A stretch of DNA of 64,000 nucleotides, taken from NCBI GenBank assembly GCA_023407175.1, contig JAEYMU010000017.1, positions 68,592-132,591 of the forward strand. Direction: 5' to 3'. Position 1 is the first letter of the stretch, and every line of letters begins with the position of its first letter. The stretch comes from Bacillota bacterium. GTDB taxonomy: Bacteria; Bacillota_A; Clostridia; Lachnospirales; Lachnospiraceae. The translations under genes were made by a program, and so were the position numbers. The notes beneath the pieces are model-generated. The model saw nothing but the letters and a program-made list of their open reading frames with translations. It ran no database searches and was not told the origin of the DNA. This document shows positions 8,415 through 17,020 of the stretch, piece after piece.

Positions 8415-9404
8415 ATGGAAAAGACACAGCAATCATTGGGAAAAGGCTTTCTGGAGAGGGTAAGGGCCTTTAAGGAATTAAACATCTTTCTTGTTACAGT
8501 TATTCTGATTATCGGTGTATCCATTAAGGCACCAATTTTCTTAAGCTCAAGTAACATCAGGACGACTCTGATCGGACTTGCGTGTAACGGTATCATTGCA
8601 ATCGGTATGACACTTGCGCTGGTCAGCGGGGGATTTGATCTCTCCGTCGGAGCGATTATGGGTCTGGCCGCCTGCCTTACCGTGGTTTTTGCAAACTTTG
8701 GATTGAACGTCTGGTTTGCAGCTATTTTAGCCCTGTCCATCTGCATCGGTGTCGGTGTGGTGACCGGTATTTTAATCGGCAGGGTCGGACTAAATCCGTT
8801 TATTACCACACTTGGTGTTCAACAGATTTGCCGCGGCGCGATATTTGTACTGACAGCGGGCAGCTCCATCAGCCTGCCCTTCGGAAAGGATGTCACCTCC
8901 TATAAGAGTCTGGGACAATCCAATCTGCTTGGTATTCCGATTATTGTATTGATTTTTATTATCATGGCAGTTCTGGGAGATTTCTTTGTGAAGAAATCCT
9001 CGGCGGCAATGAAAATCTTCTATATCGGCAGCAATGAAAAGGCAGCGATTCTGTCCGGTATCAACGCGAAGAAGGTTAAGCAGAATGTATATATCATTAC
9101 CGCAGGCCTGGCGGCTGTAGCCGGTATATTAACGGCGGCAAGATTTGGTGTGGCAACCTCCAATACAGGCTCCGGCTCTGAGATGACGGTAATTTCCGCA
9201 GCGGTTATCGGCGGTGCAAGTCTTACCGGAGGAAAGGGAACGATACTGGGAGCGGTCCTGGGCGTGGTTATGTTAAGTGTTATCAATAATGCCCTGGTAC
9301 TGTTCAACGTAGATGTAAACTGGCAGAGTCTGATCTCCGGTGTCATCCTGATCTTAGCTATTTTGTTTGATTTATTAAGTCATAAACGTAAATATAAAGC
9401 TTAA
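8415..9404 (+). CDS. Sugar ABC transporter permease (RbsC type)
   Basis: A 329-residue integral membrane protein with about nine hydrophobic helices. It has the BPD_transp_2 features ALVSGGFDLSVGAIMGL near the N-terminal third, NPFITTLGVQQICRGA, and GGASLTGGKGTILGAVLG near the C-terminus. It forms the membrane channel of the importer with the RbsA-type ATPase upstream and the lipoprotein downstream. The RBS is GGGAGGAG. Substrate specificity cannot be read from the sequence. Confidence 0.92.
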   Translation: MEKTQQSLGKGFLERVRAFKELNIFLVTVILIIGVSIKAPIFLSSSNIRTTLIGLACNGIIAIGMTLALVSGGFDLSVGAIMGLAACLTVVFANFGLNVWFAAILALSICIGVGVVTGILIGRVGLNPFITTLGVQQICRGAIFVLTAGSSISLPFGKDVTSYKSLGQSNLLGIPIIVLIFIIMAVLGDFFVKKSSAAMKIFYIGSNEKAAILSGINAKKVKQNVYIITAGLAAVAGILTAARFGVATSNTGSGSEMTVISAAVIGGASLTGGKGTILGAVLGVVMLSVINNALVLFNVDVNWQSLISGVILILAILFDLLSHKRKYKA

Positions 9405-9450
9405 TTTATATTTACTTTTATAGAGGAAAAATGAAAGGAAGGTAAAAATT

Positions 9451-10548
9451 ATGGCAAAAAGAAATTCATGGAGAACCTTAACAGCGATTATCATGGCGGT
9501 AATCATGGTTCTCGGGGTAGCAGGCTGCAGTTCAAGAACAGCAGGGGATACCAGCGGAGGGGATACTACAGGCAAGGACAACAGCACTCAGGGTGTTACG
9601 TCAGGAGCAGGTCAGACCTCGGATACTACGGGGGATGCATCCTTTGCAGGTGATTCAAGTGAGGAATACTATATGGTTACATTTCTATCCGGATATTCTT
9701 ACTGGAAGGGCTGTTATAAGGGCTTTGAGGATGCTGCAAAGCAGTTCGGCGTAACCTCTGTTTACGGAGGAACCACGGAATATGATGTTAACCAGGCGGT
9801 TACGGCCTTCGAACAGATCTGTGCCAAGAAGCCGGCGGGAATCGCAGTAACCTGTATGGATGCGGATGCTTACGAGCCCGTAATCAATAAGGCGATGGCA
9901 GATGGAGTGAACATCGTAACCTTTGACTCAGACAGTCCGAACAGTGACCGTATTACATTCCTGGGAACTGAAAACTACAGTGCAGGTGCAGCCGCCGCCG
10001 ATTACATAGGTGAAAAGCTGGGCGGAAAGGGCAAGGTTGCCGCGGTTACAACTACAGGACAGTCCAATATCAATGAACGTATCAAGGGCTTTTCAGAAAC
10101 GCTGGAGGAGAAATATCCTGACATTGAAATCGTACAGGTGGTAGATTCCGGTTCAGATGAAGTAAAATGTGCCTCTAATGTGGCAGGCTTACTTAGCAAA
10201 AACAAAGATCTGGATTATATTTTCTGCGCATTGCTGCTGGCAAGCACAGGAACACAGCAGGCACTGTCAGAGGCCGGACTTACAGGCCAGGTTAAAATTG
10301 TTGCTTTCGATACGGACAATGTAACACTGGATGCAATCAAGAGCGGTGCGGTTGAGGCAACTGTAAGCCAGGCACCCTATGCACAGGGCTATTGGTCCAT
10401 GGTATATCTGTATTTCATCAAGCATGGCTTGATCAATCCGGTTGATAATTGGATGGAAAAGGGCTATCCCGCATTGCCTAAGACGGCAGACAGCGGTGCA
10501 GGTGTTGTAACAATAGAAACAGCGGACAATTATTATACGCAGGATTAG
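9451..10548 (+). CDS. Sugar-binding lipoprotein of the RbsB type
   Basis: A 365-residue extracellular solute-binding lipoprotein. The signal peptide has a lipobox VAGC with the lipidated Cys26, then a Ser/Thr/Gly-rich linker to about residue 70. The periplasmic-binding fold (Peripla_BP_4) shows YWKGCYKGFEDAAKQFG, FDSDSPNSDRITFLGTENY and CALLLASTGTQQALSEAG. It captures sugar outside the membrane and delivers it to the RbsC-type permease. It completes the importer set. The following gap holds a palindrome that could form an mRNA hairpin, perhaps raising expression of the binding protein relative to the downstream hydrolases. Confidence 0.9.
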   Translation: MAKRNSWRTLTAIIMAVIMVLGVAGCSSRTAGDTSGGDTTGKDNSTQGVTSGAGQTSDTTGDASFAGDSSEEYYMVTFLSGYSYWKGCYKGFEDAAKQFGVTSVYGGTTEYDVNQAVTAFEQICAKKPAGIAVTCMDADAYEPVINKAMADGVNIVTFDSDSPNSDRITFLGTENYSAGAAAADYIGEKLGGKGKVAAVTTTGQSNINERIKGFSETLEEKYPDIEIVQVVDSGSDEVKCASNVAGLLSKNKDLDYIFCALLLASTGTQQALSEAGLTGQVKIVAFDTDNVTLDAIKSGAVEATVSQAPYAQGYWSMVYLYFIKHGLINPVDNWMEKGYPALPKTADSGAGVVTIETADNYYTQD

Positions 10549-10566
10549 CAGAGAGAAATGAAGCAG

Positions 10567-10588
10567 TATCACAAGCCGGCTTGTGATA
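10567..10588. repeat. Perfect 10-bp palindrome, copy 2
   Basis: TATCACAAGC, spacer CG, exact reverse complement. The arms are identical to those at 5751-5772. It lies between the binding-protein stop and the GH127 start (38 bases upstream of that ATG). Confidence 0.85.
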
Positions 10589-10625
10589 TGCAGGATGTAA
10601 AAATGACCGAAAAGAGGGATTGTTC

Positions 10626-12641
10626 ATGAAGCAGTATCATAGTGCAAGGAGCGGAGAAATTCGACAGGTTCAGATTAAGAACGGACTGTTTGGCAGAGTA
10701 ACCGAATTAATCATAAACGAAGTAATTCCATACCAATGGGAAATATTAAATGACCGTGCGGTTGCGGTTCCCGACCACAGCATTGAGAATTTCAGCGTAG
10801 CAAATGGAGAGGATGAAGGCTTTCCAAGCCATTGTATCGCAAATTTTAAGATAGCTGCAAAGGAAACTGAAGGGGATTTCTACGGAATGGTTTTTCAGGA
10901 CAGTGATTTGGCCAAATGGCTGGAAGCTGTGGCATATCGCCTTATGAGCAATCCCGATTTCGATTTGGAGAAGATTGCAGATGAGACCATCGACCTGATT
11001 GGGCGCGCTCAGCAGGCCGACGGCTATCTGAATACGTATTTTACCATCAAAGAGCCCCAGAACAGATTTACCAATTTGTGCGAGTGCCACGAGCTGTATT
11101 GTGCCGGACATATGATAGAGGCGGCGGTTGCCTATTACAGGGCAACCGGAAAAAGAAAGCTGATTGACATCATGTGCCGGATGGTTGACTGTATCGACGC
11201 GGTAATCGGACCGGAAGAGGAAGGAAAGCTGCCGGGCTATCCGGGGCATGAAGAAATAGAATTGGCATTGGTGAAGCTGTATCAGATTACAGAAGACCCG
11301 AAGCATCTGAAATTAGCCAAGTACTTTATTGACGAGAGGGGAAAAGAGCCCCATTACTTTGACCTGGAATTTGAAAGACGCAATCATGCATCACATTTTG
11401 ATTATTTATATCCGCCCTATGGTATGTACAGCAATGGGCCAAAATACGAGCAATACCATCTTCCCATAAGAAAGCAGAAGGAATTTGTAGGACATGCGGT
11501 GCGCTGCATGTACATGGCCTCCGGCGCAGTCGATGTGGCAAGGCTGACACAGGATGAAGAGCTGCTTGAAACCTGCCGTACCCTGTATGAGAATATGTCA
11601 CAAAGAAGGCTGTACATAACAGGCGGTATCGGTTCTACTCCCAATGGCGAGATGTTTACCTTTGATTATGATCTGCCGAATGATTTGGTCTACGGCGAGA
11701 CCTGTGCCTCCATCGGACTGATGTTTTTCATGCAGAGGATGCTGCTGGCCGAGCAGAAGAGCTGCTATGCGGATACCATGGAAAGAGCCCTGTTTAATAC
11801 CTGTATCGCGGGAATGTCCTTAGACGGCAAGCGCTTCTTCTATGTAAATCCTCTGGAGGTCGATCCGGTAGCAAGCCGGGAAAACCCAAACAGAAAACAT
11901 GTGCTTCCGGTAAGACCGGAGTGGTTTGGCTGTGCCTGCTGTCCTCCGAACCTGGCCCGTCTGATTACCTCGCTGCCGGAATATTTATATACGCTTACCG
12001 ATCAATCCATCTATATCAATCTTTATATGGAAAACCGCGCAGTAGTTCGGTTGAAGGATATGACGGTAGAATTTGAGGAAGTTACAAATTATCCTTATGA
12101 GGATAAAATTACATTTTATATCCATACGCCGGGAAGCTATTCCATGAATTTGCGTATTCCCGAATGGAGCAAAAGCAATTGGAACATTAAAGTAAATCAA
12201 GAGGAACTGACTTCCCCGCTCATCGACGGTTATGCAAGTGTTTTCAGGAACTGGGACAGGGGTGATCGGATAGAATTAGTCCTTGATATGACGCCCAGAC
12301 GGGTTTATGCAAATCCGCTGGTATCAAAGGATATCGGAAAAGTAGCGATTCAAAGAGGCCCCCTCGTTTATTGCCTGGAGGAGGTTGATAACGGCAAGGG
12401 ACTCACAAGAATTTTCCTTCCGAATACGTCTGAACTTAAGAGCGTTGAGAAGCCGGACAAGCTTTCGGGAATCGTTGAAATACAGACAGAGGGACTTAAG
12501 CTTACGGCAAGTGAAAAGGATGCGTTATATTCCTTTGAACAAAACAATAACTTTGAAAAAATTCCACTAACCTTTATTCCGTACTATGCCTGGGCAAACC
12601 GGGGAGAAAATGAGATGACGGTATGGATCAATGAAAAATAA
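10626..12641 (+). CDS. GH127 beta-L-arabinofuranosidase-like enzyme (DUF1680)
   Basis: 671 residues, the usual length for GH127. It has an alpha/alpha-toroid catalytic domain followed by beta-sandwich domains. Catalytic elements are visible: Glu358 in YGETCAS and the cysteine cluster C436/C438/C439 in WFGCACCPPN. These match the Zn-bound Cys nucleophile centre described for GH127. RAQQADGYLNTY and YITGGIGS are further family blocks. There is no signal peptide, so it acts in the cytoplasm on imported arabinosides. The ATG at 10626 (after AGAGGG) is preferred over TTG 10620. It is in the operon with the importer and GH31. Exact linkage specificity is not determinable. Confidence 0.88.
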   Translation: MKQYHSARSGEIRQVQIKNGLFGRVTELIINEVIPYQWEILNDRAVAVPDHSIENFSVANGEDEGFPSHCIANFKIAAKETEGDFYGMVFQDSDLAKWLEAVAYRLMSNPDFDLEKIADETIDLIGRAQQADGYLNTYFTIKEPQNRFTNLCECHELYCAGHMIEAAVAYYRATGKRKLIDIMCRMVDCIDAVIGPEEEGKLPGYPGHEEIELALVKLYQITEDPKHLKLAKYFIDERGKEPHYFDLEFERRNHASHFDYLYPPYGMYSNGPKYEQYHLPIRKQKEFVGHAVRCMYMASGAVDVARLTQDEELLETCRTLYENMSQRRLYITGGIGSTPNGEMFTFDYDLPNDLVYGETCASIGLMFFMQRMLLAEQKSCYADTMERALFNTCIAGMSLDGKRFFYVNPLEVDPVASRENPNRKHVLPVRPEWFGCACCPPNLARLITSLPEYLYTLTDQSIYINLYMENRAVVRLKDMTVEFEEVTNYPYEDKITFYIHTPGSYSMNLRIPEWSKSNWNIKVNQEELTSPLIDGYASVFRNWDRGDRIELVLDMTPRRVYANPLVSKDIGKVAIQRGPLVYCLEEVDNGKGLTRIFLPNTSELKSVEKPDKLSGIVEIQTEGLKLTASEKDALYSFEQNNNFEKIPLTFIPYYAWANRGENEMTVWINEK

Positions 12642-12666
12642 ATAACAGGAAAGGAAGGATATTATT

Positions 12667-14676
12667 ATGGCATTTCGACAGGAAAAGGGTAAATTATTCT
12701 ATGTAAACGGGGGTGAAACAGTACAGGTGGAGGCCTGGGGTGAAAACAGCCTAAGAGTCAGGTCAACCAAGACATCAAAAATCAGTCAGGAGGACTGGGC
12801 ACTGCTTTCTCCGAAGCCCTGTGAAGCAACGATTAAGATAGAAGGCAAGACAGCCTTCATCACAAACGGTAAAATCAAAGCGGTATTTAACGAATTCGGA
12901 TGGTTAAGCTACTATAATCAAAAGGGTGAAACCCTGCTGGAGGAATTCTGGAGAGTCAATGAGGGCGGAGAAAAGACAAGCGCTCTGGCAGTATTCGGAC
13001 GGGAATTCAAGCCGATTGTAGGCACCAGCGATTATAAGATTAAGCTTCGCTTTGAAGGAAACGACAAGGAGAAAATCTACGGTCTGGGACAGCGCCAGGA
13101 GCGTCAGCTCAATATGAAGGGCTGCTCGGTGGAGCTGGCACAGCGCAATTCACAGGCCAGCGTACCTTTTGCACTTTCCAGCTTAGGCTATGGTATTCTA
13201 TGGAACAATCCGGCAGTCGGTAATGTTACCTTTGCCAATAATGTTACGGTTTGGGAGGCTGACTGCTCGGAGCACATCGATATCTGGATTACAGCCGGAG
13301 ATACTCCGGCAGAGATTGAGGAGGCTTATGCCACGGCAACGGGCAAAACTCCGATGATGCCTGATTATGCTACCGGCTTCTGGCAGTGCAAGCTTCGTTA
13401 TACAACACAGGAGCAATTACTGGAGGTGGCCAGAGAGTATAAAAGAAGAGGACTTCCGATTTCAGTTATCGTATGCGATTTCTTCCACTGGACGGAGCAG
13501 GGTGAATGGAAATTTGACCCCGAGTTTTGGCCGGATCCCCAGGCGATGGTGGATGAATTAAGAGAAATGGGCATAGAGCTCATGGTATCCATCTGGCCGA
13601 CGGTAGATGTGAACAGTGAAAACTATGAGGAAATGCGCGAGCTGGGTTATCTGGTGCGTTCGGAGCGGGCCACACCGACGAATATGAATTTCATGGGCAA
13701 TGAGGTGTTTTATGATGCCATGAACCCGGATGCAAGAAAATATGTATGGGAAAAGGCAAAGAAGAATTATTATGATTATGGAATAAAAATCTTCTGGCTG
13801 GACGAGGCAGAGCCGGATTATATGTTCCATTATGATTTTGATAATTTCCGTTATTATAACGGGCCCGCCGTTAAGGTCAGCAATATCTACCCCTTCGAAT
13901 ACGCAAAAACCTTCTACGAGGGCATGGAGGCGGAGGGACAGGAGAATATCCTGAATTTAATCCGCTGCGTATGGGCCGGAAGCCAGAGATACGGAACCCT
14001 GTTATGGTCCGGGGATGTTCATTCCACCTTTGAATGCTTAAGAAGACAGTTTGCAGCAGGACTGAATGCGGGAATCTCCGGTATCCCATGGTGGACCACC
14101 GACATCGGAGGCTTTACGGGAGGAAATATCACCGATCCGAAATTCCATGAGCTCTTAATTCGCTGGTTCCAATTCGGTGTATTCTGCCCGGTTACAAGGC
14201 TGCACGGCTTCCGTCTGCCAATTGATTTCTCCATATCCAATGCTGCAAAAATGTTTAATGAGCCCTTTGGCAGCGGTGCGGACAACGAGCTATGGAGCTA
14301 TGGCGAGCAGGTATACGAAATACTGAAAACCTGCACCATGACCAGAGAAAGCTTAAGGCCCTATGTAAAAGAGCAGATGAAAGCCGCTCATGAGAAGGGC
14401 ACACCGGTAATCCGTCCTCTTTTCTACGATTTCCCCGAACAGGAAAAATGCTGGAGCATAGAGGATGAGTATATGTTCGGACCTGATATTCTGGTTGCAC
14501 CGGTGCTGTATGAAGGTGTGCAAAGGCGCAGTGTATATCTGCCGGAGGGTAAAAGCTGGACGGATGTAAATACAGGTAAGGTATATGAGGGAGGAAGCCT
14601 GATCGAGGTAGAGGCTCCGCTTAACGTGATACCGGTATTTACAACCAATGGTATGACATTTTCCTTTGTAAAATAA
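12667..14676 (+). CDS. GH31 alpha-xylosidase / alpha-glucosidase-like enzyme
   Basis: A 669-residue cytoplasmic glycoside hydrolase. The N-terminal beta-sandwich is followed by a TIM barrel with GFWQCKLRYTTQEQLLE, VIVCDFFHWTEQGEWKFDP and WPTVDVNSENY. The catalytic nucleophile is Asp379 in WLDEAEP and the acid/base is Asp450 in WSGDVHSTF. LRPYVKEQM and FGPDILVAPV are conserved C-terminal blocks. FFHWTEQG.W.F and WLDEAEP are typical of YicI-like alpha-xylosidases, so xylosidase is favoured over glucosidase. There is no signal peptide. It starts 25 bp after GH127 with AAGGAAGG as RBS. Confidence 0.88.
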   Translation: MAFRQEKGKLFYVNGGETVQVEAWGENSLRVRSTKTSKISQEDWALLSPKPCEATIKIEGKTAFITNGKIKAVFNEFGWLSYYNQKGETLLEEFWRVNEGGEKTSALAVFGREFKPIVGTSDYKIKLRFEGNDKEKIYGLGQRQERQLNMKGCSVELAQRNSQASVPFALSSLGYGILWNNPAVGNVTFANNVTVWEADCSEHIDIWITAGDTPAEIEEAYATATGKTPMMPDYATGFWQCKLRYTTQEQLLEVAREYKRRGLPISVIVCDFFHWTEQGEWKFDPEFWPDPQAMVDELREMGIELMVSIWPTVDVNSENYEEMRELGYLVRSERATPTNMNFMGNEVFYDAMNPDARKYVWEKAKKNYYDYGIKIFWLDEAEPDYMFHYDFDNFRYYNGPAVKVSNIYPFEYAKTFYEGMEAEGQENILNLIRCVWAGSQRYGTLLWSGDVHSTFECLRRQFAAGLNAGISGIPWWTTDIGGFTGGNITDPKFHELLIRWFQFGVFCPVTRLHGFRLPIDFSISNAAKMFNEPFGSGADNELWSYGEQVYEILKTCTMTRESLRPYVKEQMKAAHEKGTPVIRPLFYDFPEQEKCWSIEDEYMFGPDILVAPVLYEGVQRRSVYLPEGKSWTDVNTGKVYEGGSLIEVEAPLNVIPVFTTNGMTFSFVK

Positions 14677-14721
14677 TAAATTGAACAGTTACTATAAGCG
14701 GCATTCAAGGAGGTATCTGTC

Positions 14722-15492
14722 ATGAAACATCGGCTGCTGATCATATTAATCCTATTTGCCCTTTTCCTGGCAGGCTGTGATAAAGAAGCTGCGGACGCAC
14801 CGGAAATGCTGGAGGGAACCGTCTCGCCGGAGGATTATCCGGACTTCGTCCAACTGGGAGACTATAAGGACATTGTAGTTGAAATACCGGGTCAGGATGA
14901 AGTAACAGAGGCGGACATAAAGGAACAGGTTGATTATGCCCTGGAGACCTCCGGTGAGAGCGAGTTAACCCAGGAAAATGTCAAGACTGTATCAGGCTAT
15001 GAAACCATAGAAGAATATAAGGAAGCGGTAAAAAAGAATCTGGAACAGATGAACCAATCAGCCTGGGATGCACAGCTTATGAACAAGGCCTGGGATGCGG
15101 CATTGTCCAACGCTACCTTGCTCAAATGCCCGAAAGATATGTATGAGAAGGAACTTGCCGAAGTAGAGGCGATGTATCATAGTTACACCGGTATGCTGGG
15201 TATCTCCTATGAAGAGGTTCTGGAGCGCTTTAATCTTACCGAAGAGGATATTCAAAAGAAGGCCCTTGATTATGTGAAAAGCGATATGATGGTCTATGCA
15301 ATTGCAAAGGCAGAAAATATAACGGTCAGTGATGAGGAATATTCCCTTGAGGTCAAAAAAAGAATGAAGTATTATAACGTGGATACGGAACAGGAGTTGG
15401 CAGATGCGCTTGGCGAGGATACGGACTTGCATTTCATATTTCTGGCCGATAAGATAATGGAATTTGTAGTGGATCACGCAAAAACCGAATAA
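14722..15492 (+). CDS. Lipoprotein resembling the trigger factor C-terminal domain
   Basis: 256 residues with a lipoprotein signal (LAGC, Cys19). The mature part resembles the helical substrate-binding arms of trigger factor/SurA: YKDIVVEIPGQDEVTEADIKEQVDYAL, then VKTVSGYETIEEYKEAVKKNLEQ, and a C-terminal helix-rich region. The FKBP-type prolyl isomerase domain of real trigger factor is absent. It is probably an extracytoplasmic chaperone-like protein anchored in the membrane. It starts 45 bp after GH31 with AAGGAGG and ends at a strong terminator, so it closes the operon. A link to the lipoprotein or hydrolase genes upstream is only positional. Confidence 0.65.
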   Translation: MKHRLLIILILFALFLAGCDKEAADAPEMLEGTVSPEDYPDFVQLGDYKDIVVEIPGQDEVTEADIKEQVDYALETSGESELTQENVKTVSGYETIEEYKEAVKKNLEQMNQSAWDAQLMNKAWDAALSNATLLKCPKDMYEKELAEVEAMYHSYTGMLGISYEEVLERFNLTEEDIQKKALDYVKSDMMVYAIAKAENITVSDEEYSLEVKKRMKYYNVDTEQELADALGEDTDLHFIFLADKIMEFVVDHAKTE

Positions 15493-15499
15493 GGATGCG

Positions 15500-15547
15500 A
15501 AAGCAGCGGATTTCCTTTTATAGAGGAAAGCCGCTGCTTTATCTTTT
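15500..15547 (+). terminator. Rho-independent-like terminator closing the RbsABC-GH operon
   Basis: AAAGCAGCGG (15500-15509) pairs with CCGCTGCTTT (15531-15540), with further pairing of TTTCCT/AGGAAA inside, followed by ATCTTTTG. Confidence 0.75.
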
Positions 15548-15996
15548 GACAGGCATAAGCTGCCAGAGACAGAGCCACGTCTTATTGTAGATATAAACTG
15601 GTAAATCAAAAGAAATGAGATTGCTCTAATGGACAATCTCATTTCCTGAAAACTCCCATGCTTACGCGCTTTCGGTTGTATTGGGGAATAGGTTGTGAGG
15701 TTGAATAACTTTCGTATTCAATATTTTATTAATGGGGGTAGTTGATTTGGAAAGTTATGTAACCTCATGTAAATAGAATAGTGCATTTTTAAATAATTGT
15801 CAATATTTTTATATCTAATAAGATGTAAAAATTAAAATAGTATAATATAAGATAAGTATACTGATAAATACCGATTATGATTATATTCTAATTAATCTAA
15901 TTATTAATCAGCACAGAAGAAGCTATAAAGAGTATTTTAAGAATAAGGTGCCGGATAAGTATCGTGTAAAATTACAGTAAGATATTTGTTCGGTAT
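15548..15996. other. Gene-free AT-rich stretch with one hairpin
   Basis: No convincing ORF. A perfect 12-bp inverted repeat GAAATGAGATTG at 15612-15623 / 15634-15645 with a 10-base loop is the only structure I see; it has no T-tract. The remainder is AT-rich and marks the edge of the accessory patch. Confidence 0.5.
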
Positions 15997-16029
15997 AAAA
16001 AAGAAGCTTTACAGTTGCCTGTAAGCTTC
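15997..16029 (-). terminator. Terminator of the HTH regulator gene
   Basis: A hairpin GAAGCTTTACAG / CTGTAAGCTTC (16003-16029). On the minus strand it is followed by a T-run (plus strand AAAAAA at 15997-16002). Confidence 0.7.
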
Positions 16030-16039
16030 CGCTATTCAT

Positions 16040-16408
16040 TTAACGGTTTATGATTCTGAACATAGTATCAAGGATTATCAACATATCTTTCTTATCTTTA
16101 GAATTCATGACATTTAGTCGGTTGATAAGATATGCCAGGATAGTATCGTCTGTATCATCGGTATCCTCTATGTTGTCTGTAGTATCATTCGGCTCATGGA
16201 AATTAGTAAAGAATTCTTCGAATGTAATCCCCAGGGCTTTTATTATTTTACCAAGCATGTCTACTGTAGGACTTCGGTCCCCTCTTTCGACGTACCCTAA
16301 ATGGGCCGTACTAATACCTGCCCTGTGTGCAAGCTCTTCTATGCTAAAACCCTTGTCGTTTCTGATAATTCTTATTCTATCTCCAAGTATATTCGATAAT
16401 TCACTCAT
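16040..16408 (-). CDS. XRE-family HTH regulator
   Basis: 122 residues. The N-terminal Cro/C1-type HTH (about 6-62) reads LGDRIRIIRNDKGFSIEELAHRAGIS, then HLGYVERGDRSPTVDMLGKI, a standard XRE domain. An acidic linker (DTTDNIEDTDDTDDT) and a short C-terminal helix follow. The ATG at 16408 follows AGGAGG. It is divergent from the decayed methyltransferase and PLD-helicase genes, so it may repress that unit (inference). Base composition is AT-rich like the rest of this patch. Confidence 0.85.
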   Translation of the reverse strand: MSELSNILGDRIRIIRNDKGFSIEELAHRAGISTAHLGYVERGDRSPTVDMLGKIIKALGITFEEFFTNFHEPNDTTDNIEDTDDTDDTILAYLINRLNVMNSKDKKDMLIILDTMFRIINR

Positions 16409-16612
16409 TTAAATTTAATGCCTCCTGTTAGATTTAAGATATCCATTATTTTTGTCATTAACAAGAATGTTTAAGTGATAAAAATAACAAATATATATTA
16501 TAAATGACTACCAGTTATAAAAATGGTTTGATATATTATTTTAGATTTATATACAATTCTGGTGGGCTTTGTTATATAATGGAAGATAATAAGATATAAG
16601 GCGGAGGCGGTA

Positions 16613-17020
16613 TTGAATAATCAAAATGATATTACGTTAAATATTATAATAATCACGCAGAGCAGTTTTATAATGATACTGCTGGGGTCTCTTTTTCTGA
16701 AATACAAAATAATTTTATAAAATATTTGCCAGATAAAGCTATTGTATTTAGATATTGAGGATATTCAGCATGTAATGATAAAACTTAGGGATGCATTGAA
16801 AATGGAGGGCTATTTATATACATCATTTAAATATGGCGAGTTTAGCGGTCCGCGTAATGGTTGATTCTTTACGGATATGACGGAAGATAATTTTATGGAT
16901 CTTATTAGCACCATTGGAGGATACGATATTATTGAGATGAGAAGCACTCTTGATGTAAGATATGGGAGAGAAGATGAAAAATGGATCAATATAATTCTAA
17001 GGAAAGCTATAATCAAATAG
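16613..17020 (+). pseudogene. Decayed SAM-dependent methyltransferase
   Basis: Three pieces of one protein in different frames. A TTG at 16613 after GGCGGAGG begins MNNQNDITLN. After a frame change comes YYNNHAEQFYNDTAG followed by VSFSEIQNNFIKYLPDKA, the N-terminal start of a class I methyltransferase. The SAM-binding core is then missing. The C-terminal part resumes at DIEDIQHVMIKLRDALK and runs through EGYLYTSFKYGEFSGPRNG, an in-frame TGA, FFTDMTEDNFMDLI and GREDEKWINIILRKAIIK to TAG at 17018. The internal deletion, frameshifts and stop show it is dead. Its end overlaps the helicase start by 40 bases, indicating an ancestral two-gene operon. Confidence 0.8.
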
